DNA from: Desulfovibrio sp.
GTDB lineage: Bacteria > Desulfobacterota > Desulfovibrionia > Desulfovibrionales > Desulfovibrionaceae
NCBI GenBank assembly: GCA_017528345.1
Contig: JAFXOX010000072.1
Span: forward strand, 1 to 47,188
Direction: 5' to 3'
Length of the DNA stretch: 47,188 bases
Translations under genes and position numbers: made by a program
The notes under the pieces: model-generated
What the model saw: the letters and a program-made list of their open reading frames with translations, nothing else
What the model was told of the DNA's origin: nothing
Databases searched by the model: none
Shown: positions 8,216 through 17,216 of the stretch, one piece after another
Layout of the letters: every line of letters begins with the position of its first letter
How positions within the stretch are numbered: the first letter of the stretch is position 1

Positions 8216-9994
8216 CTATTCTCCATTGGGTGCGATATCCACAAAACGCCAGTTATCAACATCAAATAGCCCACGCGTGTTCAGCTTAAGTGAAGGGATG
8301 ACACACAATGAGATAAACGCAAGAGTGACTACCGGGTCCACATCTTCGCTGATGGAAAATGCTCTCGCAGCTTCTTTGACCGCCTCATTCAGTCGCGCCA
8401 CTTCTGAGGCATCGGCAAGACTCATCAAGCCGCCGACAGGCAGTGCAAGACGGACAAGCACCTGGCGTTTTCGAACGAGGACAATTCCGCCCTGCATGGC
8501 AGACAATTCACGCACGGCGCAAGCCATATCACCGTCATCACTGCCAGCGACTACGATATTGTGAGAATCATGGGCTATCGTTGTCGCAATGGCTCCACCA
8601 AGCAGACTCCCCTTTTCTGCGTAGCCTGCCATAATTCCAAGACCAATACGGCCGCAGCCCTTATGTCGCGCTATGACGGCAATCTTGCACAAACCTGGGT
8701 TCAGACCTGCGAGAAATGTTCCGTCCGATTTTGTGGCAATTTCCATGATTTTTTGTCTTGTTCTCAGAGAATGCGGCTGAAGAACAATGACTCGGGCTCG
8801 TCTGGAAGGAAGGACTATGTGCAGTTTCTCTTCTGAAAAATCTGTGAGATGCACACTGGAACAAATGGATGCGGGAACAGCCTTGATTGGCAGGTCGACC
8901 AAAAGGCGTCCGCTCTGGGCAACTTTGCGACCTGCGCTCCACACCATATGCACATGAAAGTCTTTCAAATTGTCCAAAAGACAAAGATCCGCACAAAATC
9001 CGGGGGCGACTGCTCCGATATTTTTGAGGCCATAGGCCATTGCCGGGTTCAGCGTTGCCATGGCAACTGCCGTGGGCGCATCAAGCCCCAGAGCTACAGC
9101 GCGCGCCAGGGTATTATTGATGTGCCCGTTGCGAAGAATGTCACCTGCGTGCATGTCATCGGTGCACAGACAACAGTGATGGGCATTATGGACTGTTACA
9201 CCAGGCAGGAGACGTTCAAGCGAACTTGCCGCAGAACCGTGCCGAATAAAAATATACATACCTGCGGCGATCTTGCGGCGCATGCCTTCAGGGGTGGTTG
9301 ATTCATGGTCATTGGCAACGCCACTACCGACATAGGCCGCAAGCTGCCGCCCCTGCACCAGAGGGCAGTGTCCGTCAACGACCAGGCCAGAAGCCTTTGC
9401 CGCGCTTATTTTGGCAAGCAACTCTCTCTCACACGCGATAACCCCAGGATAATTCATGACTTCACCGATGGAACAGACCTTTGGGTTGTGCATGAACGGC
9501 CGCAAGTCATCTGCTGTCAGCTCTGCCCCAGCATCCTCAAAAGGTGTGCAGGGCACACAGGAAGGCAGCGCAAAATGGATGTGCAAAGGCAGGCCTTCGG
9601 CTGCGTCCAGCATATACTGAAGTCCTACGACTCCGGCAACATTGGCAATTTCATGGGGATCGGCTACGACACGCGTGGTTCCCAAGGGAAGCACTGCCGC
9701 AGCAAAACGCTCAGGCGTGAGCATACTCGACTCAATATGAATATGGGCGTCCATCAAACCGGGAATAAGAACCCGGCCTCGGCCTTCAACGACCTCGCGG
9801 GCGCGGATGGGACCATCGATCTCTTGTTCCTGCAGCACTGCTAGGATCACCCCATCACCGACCAAAACGGTCGCCTCAGGAATGATCTCACAGTTTTGCA
9901 CATCAACCACGGCAACGTGACAGATCGCTAGGTCACACTCTTCAGATCCAAGGGTCATACGTATGCGGCGAGCCATGGCATCAACTGAGCCCAT
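8216..9994 (-). CDS. ade: Adenine deaminase
   Basis: 592 residues of the amidohydrolase superfamily. Adenine deaminase converts adenine to hypoxanthine and ammonia in purine salvage. Visible metal and active-site motifs are MDAHIHIESSMLTP (81-94), ADPHEIANV (from 111), VVDGHCP, NDHESTTPEG and CTDDMHAGDILRNGHIN, all in the family order; the protein ends RFVDIAPNGE. The length is normal for bacterial Ade. The start is supported by AAGGAAG six bases upstream of ATG. It is monocistronic, downstream of and on the same strand as the dctPQM genes but separated from them by a terminator. No purine riboswitch fold is apparent in the 5' leader. Confidence 0.95.
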   Translation of the reverse strand: MGSVDAMARRIRMTLGSEECDLAICHVAVVDVQNCEIIPEATVLVGDGVILAVLQEQEIDGPIRAREVVEGRGRVLIPGLMDAHIHIESSMLTPERFAAAVLPLGTTRVVADPHEIANVAGVVGLQYMLDAAEGLPLHIHFALPSCVPCTPFEDAGAELTADDLRPFMHNPKVCSIGEVMNYPGVIACERELLAKISAAKASGLVVDGHCPLVQGRQLAAYVGSGVANDHESTTPEGMRRKIAAGMYIFIRHGSAASSLERLLPGVTVHNAHHCCLCTDDMHAGDILRNGHINNTLARAVALGLDAPTAVAMATLNPAMAYGLKNIGAVAPGFCADLCLLDNLKDFHVHMVWSAGRKVAQSGRLLVDLPIKAVPASICSSVHLTDFSEEKLHIVLPSRRARVIVLQPHSLRTRQKIMEIATKSDGTFLAGLNPGLCKIAVIARHKGCGRIGLGIMAGYAEKGSLLGGAIATTIAHDSHNIVVAGSDDGDMACAVRELSAMQGGIVLVRKRQVLVRLALPVGGLMSLADASEVARLNEAVKEAARAFSISEDVDPVVTLAFISLCVIPSLKLNTRGLFDVDNWRFVDIAPNGE

Positions 9995-10183
9995 ATTTTC
10001 TTCCTTGCTTAAAGAGTTGAGCTAGCAAACAAACCTTGAAAAAACACGCGCAACGTATGCTTCACCAACGATTTTACTGACAAAAAGAGTACGCTGATCA
10101 TGCGTGAACAGTATCAAAACCAAAAATCCTGGATTTCAGCGAGTAGCTATTATCAAACGAGGTGGCATCAGACAGGCACGATA

Positions 10184-10214
10184 CAAAAGGGCGCTTGGTT
10201 TATCCCAAGCGCCC
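10184..10214 (-). terminator. Intrinsic terminator of the TRAP operon
   Basis: GGGCGCTTGG/CCAAGCGCCC stem, six-base loop, then TTTTGT on the minus strand, 11 bp past the dctM stop. Confidence 0.85.
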
Positions 10215-10225
10215 AAGAGATCGAG

Positions 10226-11512
10226 TTATTCACCCATCAGCCAGTTCATGGGCACAAGCGAAAGTTTGGGGAAGAAAAGCAGGACAAAGAGCATACAAAT
10301 TTCCATAATCAGGAACGGTATGAGTTTTTTAATCAGCTCGGCTATGCGAATATCGCCTATGCCACACACCACATAGAGAATGGTGCCCACAGGCGGCGTA
10401 ATGACACCGATGCCAAGATTAAGGATAAAAAGCAGACCAAAATAATAGGGATCAATGCCCGCCTGCTGGATCAGTGGGAAAAAGACAGGGGCGAAGATCA
10501 GGATATTCGGTGTCAAATCCATGACCATGCCGATGAGGAAAAGGAAAATATTGATACAGATCAAAAGCGCAACAGGCTTGTCGATGAGCGGCCTGAAGAG
10601 CTCTGTCATCTGATTGGGAATATCTGCCACCGTGATGAAGTAGCCCACAGCTGTCGCCGATCCCACGATCATCATGACCACAGCCGTGGTTGAGGCAGCC
10701 CGAGCACTGACACGTAGAAGATCGCTAAAACTCAACTCACGGTAATACAACATACAGATGACAATAGCATAAATCGCCGCGAAGGCACCACCTTCCGTCG
10801 GTGTAAAGAAGCCGAAGCGAATACCACCCAGCAAAAGGACAGGCATAAGAAATGCCGGCAACGCATCGGCAAGGATCTTCATGCTCTCGGCAAAGGTGAA
10901 GGTCTCTGTGTCGTAATACCCATCCTTACGTACAATAAAAAACCAGACAACCATCAAAGACAGGCCAATGAAGACACCGGGGAAAAGGCCGATCATAAAA
11001 AGCTTGGTTATGGACAGGCTGCTGATGGTCGCGCCGAGAAGAATAAAGTTGGTACTCGGAGGAATGATGGGGCCAAGAATGGCACCTGAAGCGATGACAG
11101 CGCCTGCTCTGCCTGGATTATAGCCCTGTTCCTTCATCATGGGCAGTAAAAGTCCGCCCAGAGCAGCAGCTTCACCCACACTGGAGCCCATCAGGCCTGC
11201 AAAAAGCACGCTTGAGACAATAGCCGCGTAGCCAAGACCGCCGCGAATTCGGCCGATAATCAGCTGAGCAAGACGCACCACACGGGACGAAAGCCCGCCA
11301 GCGGCCATGATTTCACCGGCAAAAACGAAGAAGGGAATGGCCAGGAGGGGATAATTGTTCACACCGTCCAGCATACTGCCCGGAATGATCATGGCATCCC
11401 AGAAACCTGAATGCCACATCAGCACTGTGGCGCAAAGCACAAGCACGAGACAGACGGGTATGCCCAGGCAGAGAAACAAAAAGAGACTGCCAAGAAAAAT
11501 AAAGAGCTCCAT
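10226..11512 (-). CDS. dctM: TRAP transporter large permease (DctM family)
   Basis: 428 residues, almost entirely hydrophobic, with a dozen predicted membrane segments. Characteristic DctM stretches include GIPVCLVLV near the start, PLLAIPFFVFAGEIM, SSVGEAAALGGLLLPMM and the glycine-rich loop LGPIIPPSTNFILLG. The subunit forms the sodium-driven elevator path of a tripartite ATP-independent periplasmic transporter. The start has GGGGTAAGG just upstream, and the gene is separated from dctQ by only three bases, implying co-translation. Substrate cannot be read from the permease; carboxylates are most common in the family. Confidence 0.93.
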   Translation of the reverse strand: MELFIFLGSLFLFLCLGIPVCLVLVLCATVLMWHSGFWDAMIIPGSMLDGVNNYPLLAIPFFVFAGEIMAAGGLSSRVVRLAQLIIGRIRGGLGYAAIVSSVLFAGLMGSSVGEAAALGGLLLPMMKEQGYNPGRAGAVIASGAILGPIIPPSTNFILLGATISSLSITKLFMIGLFPGVFIGLSLMVVWFFIVRKDGYYDTETFTFAESMKILADALPAFLMPVLLLGGIRFGFFTPTEGGAFAAIYAIVICMLYYRELSFSDLLRVSARAASTTAVVMMIVGSATAVGYFITVADIPNQMTELFRPLIDKPVALLICINIFLFLIGMVMDLTPNILIFAPVFFPLIQQAGIDPYYFGLLFILNLGIGVITPPVGTILYVVCGIGDIRIAELIKKLIPFLIMEICMLFVLLFFPKLSLVPMNWLMGE

Positions 11513-11515
11513 GCC

Positions 11516-12049
11516 TTACCCCTTGTCACCGTGTTTTTTCAGGCAGTCCCTGAGATCTCGCAGCTGCAAAACAAGTGCGGCAAAGGCCATGATGGGCAGG
11601 GTACCGTTGATCAGGGCGAGATTCACACCAGTGGCCGGAGAATAGGTGTCCATGGTCTGCAGAACATTGATCACGCCGCCGTAACACAAAAGGAACATAG
11701 CACCCATGCCGCAGACAATAGCAAGTACATCAACAATTTTGCGTGTTCCGGATCCCAGAAGGTTAGTAAACATGTCCACAGCAATGTGCCGTTTGTGGTA
11801 AAAGCCCTCGATAGCCCCAAAGAACGTGATATAGATAAAGAGAAAGCGGGCCCATTCTTCGCTGGGCGGGTAGCTGGAATTGAAGACCTTGCGCAATACG
11901 GCATTATAGAAGACAAGACCGATCATGGCGAGAAAGAGGGTGGCGCAAAAAATCTCAAAAAACAGCTGCGAGGTACTGCGAGGCTGAGCACTATCTGTTT
12001 TATTCGGCGTCTGTTCAGAAACCGAGTCCTTTTGATCTTCGTCGTGCAT
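11516..12049 (-). CDS. dctQ: TRAP transporter small permease (DctQ family)
   Basis: 177 residues. After a polar 28-residue N-terminus there are four predicted membrane helices, with the DctQ signature between helices 2 and 3 (SEEWARFLFIYITFFGA, then HIAVDMFTNLL). The small permease packs against DctM and is needed for a working TRAP transporter. AAAGGA stands eight bases before the ATG. It lies downstream of dctP after a terminator and directly upstream of dctM. Confidence 0.92.
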   Translation of the reverse strand: MHDEDQKDSVSEQTPNKTDSAQPRSTSQLFFEIFCATLFLAMIGLVFYNAVLRKVFNSSYPPSEEWARFLFIYITFFGAIEGFYHKRHIAVDMFTNLLGSGTRKIVDVLAIVCGMGAMFLLCYGGVINVLQTMDTYSPATGVNLALINGTLPIMAFAALVLQLRDLRDCLKKHGDKG

Positions 12050-12109
12050 CTAAAAAATCCTTTGCATTAATAAAGACGTCTTCCTCAAGCGTCGCCCATG
12101 CCGATCAAA

Positions 12110-12147
12110 CAAAAAAATGCCGAGGAGCCGGAAAAATCCGGCTCCTC
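12110..12147 (-). terminator. Intrinsic terminator between dctP and dctQM
   Basis: Ten-base-pair GC-rich stem GAGGAGCCGG/CCGGCTCCTC with a short A/T loop and TTTTTTT on the minus strand, inside the operon. It probably lets most transcripts end after dctP. Confidence 0.85.
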
Positions 12148-12161
12148 AGACAATATTCTGC

Positions 12162-13160
12162 TTATCTCAGGGCAGCTGCGCTGTCCAGGATCTCCTGGCA
12201 ATTAGGCACGGTTTCACGGAAAAGATTCCAGGTCTGCTCGGCGGCCTTGACCATATGGTCATGGAAGGCCTTGTCGGGTGTGCTGATATGACCCTTATTG
12301 GCGAGGATAACCTTTTCAGATTCCTTGTCGATCTTTTCCATTTCCTTCCAGACATAGTCGGCAGCCAAACGTGCGGCTTCGTCAAACCACTTCTTTTCGT
12401 TGGCAGGCAGCTTGTCGTAGAAGTCCTTGTTGATGTAGAGCGAGTGGATGACCAGAATATGCCCGGTCAGCGTGATCTCAGGCGTGATCTCATACATTTT
12501 CTTGCTCACGATATCGGCCAGGGGGCTATCGCCACCATCGATGATACCCTGATCAAGAGCGCCGTGCACTTCGGCAAAGGGCATGGCCTGACCGCTGATG
12601 CCACATTCCTTGGCAAAACGAATATACAGAGGAATATTGGGAACGCGCAGACGCAGGCCCTTGAGATCATTGACACTCTTCAAAGGCTTTTTGGTATAAA
12701 AATGACGGAAACCAAGAGGGAAGGCGTTCATGGTGCGCAGGTTCGATTTTTCCGGGAAGCCTTCATTGATCAGCTGGAAGGTCTTACCACCGTCCATAGC
12801 GCGACGGGCGTGGGCATAGCTGTCGAAGAGCATAGGGGTTTCCAGCATGGCCATGGCTGGATGCAGTGCACTGGTCTGGGTACCTGTAGCGCACATCTGA
12901 ATGATACCCTTACGGGTCTGGGCGATGTAGGAATCTTCCTTACCGAGAATACTGTTGGGGAAAACCTTTACTTTGTATTTCCCGTTGGACAGCTTCTCAA
13001 GATGCTCGCCAAACTTATGCATACTAATGGTTTCTGGCTCACCCTCAGGTTTCATGCCGGCGATCTTGATCTCGATGGCGGCCTCAGCCTTGGGAGCACA
13101 GACAAATCCAAGACCGCAGACGAGGGCAAAAACCCCGAGCAAAGCAGTCAGACGTTTCAT
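12162..13160 (-). CDS. dctP: TRAP transporter periplasmic substrate-binding protein (DctP family)
   Basis: 332 residues with a Sec signal peptide (MKRLTALLGVFALVCGLGFV, cleavage near AEA|AI). The mature part has the DctP layout: EHLEKLSNGKYKVKVFPNS and GKEDSYIAQTRKGIIQMC near the start, a central LKGLRLRVPNIPLY with the arginine that usually contacts a substrate carboxylate, and GALDQGIIDGGDSPLADI. It captures the solute and delivers it to DctQM. AAGGAGG stands upstream of the ATG. Being first in the operon and followed by a terminator, it should be made in excess over the permeases, as binding proteins usually are. The ligand is unknown. Confidence 0.94.
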   Translation of the reverse strand: MKRLTALLGVFALVCGLGFVCAPKAEAAIEIKIAGMKPEGEPETISMHKFGEHLEKLSNGKYKVKVFPNSILGKEDSYIAQTRKGIIQMCATGTQTSALHPAMAMLETPMLFDSYAHARRAMDGGKTFQLINEGFPEKSNLRTMNAFPLGFRHFYTKKPLKSVNDLKGLRLRVPNIPLYIRFAKECGISGQAMPFAEVHGALDQGIIDGGDSPLADIVSKKMYEITPEITLTGHILVIHSLYINKDFYDKLPANEKKWFDEAARLAADYVWKEMEKIDKESEKVILANKGHISTPDKAFHDHMVKAAEQTWNLFRETVPNCQEILDSAAALR

Positions 13161-13267
13161 GAAAGTCCTCCTTCATTGGGCATTCTCCATGCCTTCCAAA
13201 AATACGGGAAAACAGGGTATCCAAAAGGAGTGTCTTCCCGTGGCATGCAATTAACTCAAGCACTTCC

Positions 13268-13296
13268 ACTATACCTATCTCACTGGCATATAGCAA
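13268..13296 (-). promoter_or_regulatory. Promoter of dctPQM
   Basis: Minus strand -35 TTGCTA (13291-13296), 17-bp spacer, -10 TATAGT (13268-13273), about 100 bp before the dctP ATG. Confidence 0.55.
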
Positions 13297-13443
13297 GGAA
13301 GTGACGGGGTAAAATCGCGAAATGCCTCCTCACAGCAGCATATCTTGAGCACATTTGTTTTTTGGTCTACTTTGTTGCGCGTGGTCACAATGACCACTCA
13401 CAGGCCACGGCATATGCCGGTACCAGCACACCTACATAAATTC

Positions 13444-13479
13444 GGAGGCTGCGTTGCTTCCAGGCACGCTGAACGACTG
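13444..13479 (+). promoter_or_regulatory. Hairpin-bearing leader immediately before metY
   Basis: GCG-U-UGC pairs with GCA-CGC around a UUCCAG loop, about 12 bases before the ATG at 13480. CGUU in the same element could also pair with AACG next to the start codon. No Shine-Dalgarno sits at normal distance (GGAGG is about 30 nt upstream, within the 5' side). The arrangement loosely recalls an SAH riboswitch core but lacks a clear outer stem, so the identity is unproven. Confidence 0.25.
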
Positions 13480-14754
13480 ATGAAACAGGAAAGTCTATGT
13501 CTGCATGCGGGCTATGCCCCTAAAAACGGAGAACCTCGTGTTCTGCCCATCGCCCAGAGTACAACCTTCCGCTATACCTCAACTGAAGAGGTTGCCCGCC
13601 TCTTTGACCTGGCCCAGAGCGGATTCTTCTATACACGTCTGGGCAATCCCACGGTGGATGCCGTGGAGCAAAAAATTGCCGCCCTGGAAGGTGGGGTAGG
13701 AGCCCTGTGCACCTCAAGCGGCCAGGCAGCAAGCCTGATCAGCGTGCTCAATGTTGCCAAAAGCGGCGACCACTTTGTCAGCTCAGCCAGCATCTACGGC
13801 GGCACCTTCAATCTTTTCGCCGTGACATTGAAACGCCTGGGCATTGAGGTCACTTTTATTGATCAGCACGCCTCTGACGAAGAACTCGACCAGGCCATCC
13901 GCCCCAATACCAAACTCGTTTTCGGCGAAACACTGACCAATCCCTCCATGGATATTCTGGACATTGAACGCTTTGCGGCTTTTGCCCACAGACACGGCAT
14001 TCCTCTGGTTGTGGACAATACCTTTGCCACGCCCGTGCTCTGCCGGCCTTTCGACTTTGGCGCCGACATTGTCGTACATTCAACCACCAAATACCTCGAC
14101 GGCCATGCCGTACAGATGGGAGGCGTTGTCGTCGACAGCGGCAACTTTGACTGGCAGGCTTCCGGCAAATTTCCCGAGCTCTGTGAACCTGACGCGTCCT
14201 ATCACGGTCTTGTCTACACACAGGCCTTTGGCAAAGCGGCCTTCATCGCCAAAGCCCGGGCTCAGCTGATGCGCGACCTCGGCTGCTGCCAGACTCCACA
14301 GGGAGCCTTCTATCTCAATCTCGGTCTCGAAACACTGCCCCTACGCATGGCCAAACATTCGCAAAATGCAGCCCTTGTGGCTGAATTTCTGGCAGCGCAC
14401 CCGGCTGTGAAAAGCGTCAAATATCCAACCCTTGCCAGCTATCCCGATCGCAAGCTTACGGCCAAATATCTCCCCAAAGGCTGCTGTGGCGTTATCTCCC
14501 TGGAGCTCAAGGGCGGTCGCGAGGCAGGGGCCCGCTTTATCGACAGCCTCAAGTTGATTTCTCTGGAAGTGCATGTGGCAGATATCAGAACCTGCGTTCT
14601 GCATCCAGCCAGTTCAACGCACAGACAGCTCACAGATGAGCAGCTGGCAGAATGCGGCATTGCCCCTGGAACTATCCGTCTTTCGGTCGGCCTAGAACAC
14701 GGCGACGATATTCTTGAGGATCTCAGACAAGCCCTAGATCCCTTGAGCAAATGA
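13480..14754 (+). CDS. metY: O-acetylhomoserine sulfhydrylase / homocysteine synthase-type PLP enzyme
   Basis: 424 residues from the ATG at 13480. An in-frame extension to 13345 exists but looks non-homologous. This Cys/Met-metabolism PLP enzyme has YTRLGNPT (51-58, phosphate-contacting Tyr/Arg from the partner subunit), SSGQAA (79-84), PLP-ring Asp in VVDNTFATP (179) and Schiff-base lysine in STTKYLDGH (Lys204). The long form with an insertion around 215-265 is typical of O-acetylhomoserine (thiol)-lyases rather than cystathionine synthases. Expected reaction: O-acetyl-L-homoserine plus sulfide to homocysteine, sensible in a sulfide producer. The neighbours do not add pathway information. 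Confidence 0.88.
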   Translation: MKQESLCLHAGYAPKNGEPRVLPIAQSTTFRYTSTEEVARLFDLAQSGFFYTRLGNPTVDAVEQKIAALEGGVGALCTSSGQAASLISVLNVAKSGDHFVSSASIYGGTFNLFAVTLKRLGIEVTFIDQHASDEELDQAIRPNTKLVFGETLTNPSMDILDIERFAAFAHRHGIPLVVDNTFATPVLCRPFDFGADIVVHSTTKYLDGHAVQMGGVVVDSGNFDWQASGKFPELCEPDASYHGLVYTQAFGKAAFIAKARAQLMRDLGCCQTPQGAFYLNLGLETLPLRMAKHSQNAALVAEFLAAHPAVKSVKYPTLASYPDRKLTAKYLPKGCCGVISLELKGGREAGARFIDSLKLISLEVHVADIRTCVLHPASSTHRQLTDEQLAECGIAPGTIRLSVGLEHGDDILEDLRQALDPLSK

Positions 14755-14755
14755 C

Positions 14756-14796
14756 AAAAAAGAAAGCCGCAGATTGTATCTGCGGCTTTCTTTTTT
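14756..14796. terminator. Bidirectional terminator between metY and the potassium channel gene
   Basis: Long palindrome AAAAAAGAAAGCCGCAGAT-TGT-ATCTGCGGCTTTCTTTTTT with T runs on both strands, serving the convergent genes on either side. Confidence 0.93.
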
Positions 14797-14799
14797 GCG

Positions 14800-16518
14800 T
14801 TACGAGCTAAAACGCTCGTGAAAGGCTTTTTCCGAAGCAGAATCACCAATGAGATAGAGTTCCTCATCCAGAGCAAAGACATGCTGGGGATCAGGATTGA
14901 TCTTCATCTCTCCCTCTGTGGTACGCAGAGCAACCACACTGCAATGGGTTTCGCTACGGATGCCGCTTCCCTGCAGATGCTTGCCGGCAAGTGAGGCATT
15001 CACCGTGGATCTGAAAATATTCAGGCCCTCGTTGATCATCAGAACCTTGCCCGGTGAAAGCAAATTAATGACACTGTTGCTGACCATGGAGGCTAGGGAA
15101 AGCACAAGATCAGCGCCGGCTGTGTGCAGCAGAGAAATATTTCTGTCGAGATTGGCACGGCTGATAATCTGCACTTCCTTGTTCAGACGGCGACAGTACA
15201 GGGTGAGGTAGATATTGGTATCGTCGACATGGGTTGTGATAAGCACGGAAGGAGCCTTGCGAATATTGGCACTTTCAAGCACAGCAAGGTCCGAGGCATC
15301 GCCGACCACCATGCTGCCCTCGGGCAGCCCTTCCTTGCGTTCCTTATCCACAACGCAAAAAGCACGCCCACTAGCCTGCAGAAAACGCGCCGCGGCAAGC
15401 CCCACACCGCCTCCACCAAGGATAAGTACTGGCATGTCATTGCTATTTTTGCCACTTTCGCGGTTTTCTCTGGGCCCCAGGAGACTGTTCACCTGAGCAA
15501 TCTGATCATTGGTGCCGGCAATAACCATGACCATAGTGGAGGTAAAAACACTGTCGGCATTGGGCAGGCGAAACTGCCCACGCTCCCAAAGACCCACGAC
15601 GTTGACGCCTGTCTTGGCGCGCAGACCGCATTCTCTGAGGGTTTTCCCCACAAGAAAGGTGCGCATCACAGGCGTTTCAGCAATGACCAGTTGTTCACTG
15701 CGCAAAATAACACTGCAGCGTTCCTTATCATTGAGCACCCTTCGGGCCAAAGCTTCACCCAGAAGACGCTGAAACTGAAAGACCTGATGGCAGCCAGCAA
15801 GCTTGAGGATTTCACTGCTTTCGTCGTTCGTTGCCGAAGCCACAAGCAAAAGATTGGCTGGGCCGCTTTCCCTTGCCGTAAAAATGATATTGGTATTGCG
15901 GGTATCGCTGTCCAAGGCAACAAGCATGGCTGCCTGTGCATGCCTGAGATTTTCATAGACCTTGGGTGAGTCGTGGTCGCCTGCAACCACGTTGTAGCCG
16001 CGGTCCAGAAGATCCATGGTCTTCTGGCTGTCATGGCAGAGCAGGACATAGGAGGCACCGTAGGTTTTAAGATTGTCGGCAAGATTTAAGGCTATGGGGC
16101 TGGGATTGACGATGATGACATGGCCGTGCGTTTCTGGCGGCAGCATACGTGGGGTGCGCTCTTTTTTCTGAGCTTCAAGCCAAGGGGCATAGATATACTG
16201 CGTAAACATGAAAGGCAGCATTGTCAGAAAAAGGAGAATACCAGAGAGCAAAACGACTATGGAAAAAAGTCGGCCCGCATCAGAGTTGAAGGTAATGTCG
16301 CCAAAACCAAGAGTCGTCATCACTGTCACGGCCCAGTAAAAGCCAGTGATCCAGGAGTATTCATGTCTGCCCTCAAGCCACATAAAAAAGTGAAAGAGGC
16401 AGGCATAAAAGAGGACGAGCAGAAAGAGCAGCAGAAAAAAGCGTAAAATCATGGTCATACCCTGACGGGTATTCTGCCGCAGCAAAAACTGCACGATTTG
16501 TTGAGGAAGTACGCGCAT
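14800..16518 (-). CDS. Potassium channel with two RCK (TrkA-N/TrkA-C) modules
   Basis: 572 residues. Two membrane helices (about 23-45 and 83-107) flank a pore loop with selectivity filter TTLGFGD (68-74; GFG replaces the more common GYG). Two cytoplasmic RCK units follow, each with a Rossmann TrkA-N part (the first from about 132, VIIVNPSPIALNLAD; the second from about 365, VLILGGGGVGLAAARFL) and a TrkA-C part. A MthK-like channel normally has one RCK per chain; the tandem pair in one chain resembles GsuK-type or BK-type gating rings. The second Rossmann has the full GxGxxG. It regulates potassium flux across the inner membrane. It starts 8 bp after the lipoprotein gene, probably one operon. 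Confidence 0.9.
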   Translation of the reverse strand: MRVLPQQIVQFLLRQNTRQGMTMILRFFLLLFLLVLFYACLFHFFMWLEGRHEYSWITGFYWAVTVMTTLGFGDITFNSDAGRLFSIVVLLSGILLFLTMLPFMFTQYIYAPWLEAQKKERTPRMLPPETHGHVIIVNPSPIALNLADNLKTYGASYVLLCHDSQKTMDLLDRGYNVVAGDHDSPKVYENLRHAQAAMLVALDSDTRNTNIIFTARESGPANLLLVASATNDESSEILKLAGCHQVFQFQRLLGEALARRVLNDKERCSVILRSEQLVIAETPVMRTFLVGKTLRECGLRAKTGVNVVGLWERGQFRLPNADSVFTSTMVMVIAGTNDQIAQVNSLLGPRENRESGKNSNDMPVLILGGGGVGLAAARFLQASGRAFCVVDKERKEGLPEGSMVVGDASDLAVLESANIRKAPSVLITTHVDDTNIYLTLYCRRLNKEVQIISRANLDRNISLLHTAGADLVLSLASMVSNSVINLLSPGKVLMINEGLNIFRSTVNASLAGKHLQGSGIRSETHCSVVALRTTEGEMKINPDPQHVFALDEELYLIGDSASEKAFHERFSS

Positions 16519-16526
16519 GCTTACGC

Positions 16527-17216
16527 CTAGAGGCTATGCTCCTCAATGCTCTGATTGTCCTTCTGAGGTGCCGGCGGCGTGGTCACTGTCTGCTCGCCAG
16601 GGGTAAATTCCCGCACTTCTGTCATCGGTCCCGCGTCATCCTTGGTACGATCGACATGATCAGCCTTGAGCCTGATCAGCTGACAGCTCTGGCCCAGGCA
16701 GTCCCAAATGGCAATAGCCGTTCCCTTGAGCACCTGAGAGCTGTCTTCAGGCTCCGGCACAAGCAGATACCAGGTTTTCTCACGGCCACCACGTTTGGGT
16801 GTGACCCTGCAGGACACAAGCCATTCTGCTTGCCCATCTCCATCCCAGTCGCAGACAGCCAGCATAGCCACTTGCACGCGCTGGGTCATATGCTCAATGC
16901 CAAAGCCGTATTTCCTGGGCGTAAAGACACTGCGGCGCGGCTGCAGCGTCTGAGCAAAGGTCTCACCGATATAGTAGTTTGCCACCTGCCCCTGCATAAA
17001 GGCTGGCGAAAGCTGTTTAAAGAGCACAGCTCCGTAGGGGTAGGAGCTATCATGGCGGGCTAGCTGGACAGATTCACGGTTTCCCGGCAAACCATGGGAC
17101 TCAAGATCTCGGGGCATCTGCCCCATGAAATCCAGATATCCTTTTTCGTCCACAATGGACATGCTTGAACAACCCGTCAGAAAAAGCACACAACAAAGAA
17201 AAAGACATTTCAGCAT
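16527..17216 (-). CDS. Lipoprotein of unknown function
   Basis: 229 residues from the ATG at 17216, chosen because it places a proper lipoprotein signal (MLKCLFLCCVLFLTGC, lipidated Cys16) at the N-terminus. Longer in-frame starts would bury it. GGAGG lies 11 bases upstream. The mature protein has no domain I recognise; it contains a short aspartate-rich CDWDGDGQAEW segment reminiscent of calcium-binding turns, and a polar, proline-rich tail. Serine follows the lipid-bearing cysteine, so outer-membrane sorting would be the default by the Enterobacterial rule. The position directly upstream of the potassium channel suggests co-expression. Confidence 0.75.
   Translation of the reverse strand: MLKCLFLCCVLFLTGCSSMSIVDEKGYLDFMGQMPRDLESHGLPGNRESVQLARHDSSYPYGAVLFKQLSPAFMQGQVANYYIGETFAQTLQPRRSVFTPRKYGFGIEHMTQRVQVAMLAVCDWDGDGQAEWLVSCRVTPKRGGREKTWYLLVPEPEDSSQVLKGTAIAIWDCLGQSCQLIRLKADHVDRTKDDAGPMTEVREFTPGEQTVTTPPAPQKDNQSIEEHSL

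Noticed and set aside
7703..8269. Open frame of 188 codons on the plus strand before and into the end of ade
   Set aside because: No recognisable domain, serine/cysteine-rich composition unlike real neighbours, no good ribosome-binding site, and it runs antisense into the certain ade gene.
10100..10693. 197-codon plus-strand frame over dctM
   Set aside because: Antisense shadow of the permease gene, with His/Asp/Lys-rich composition typical of such shadows.
12117..13304. 395-codon plus-strand frame across dctP
   Set aside because: Antisense shadow of a well-supported gene with signal peptide and family motifs.
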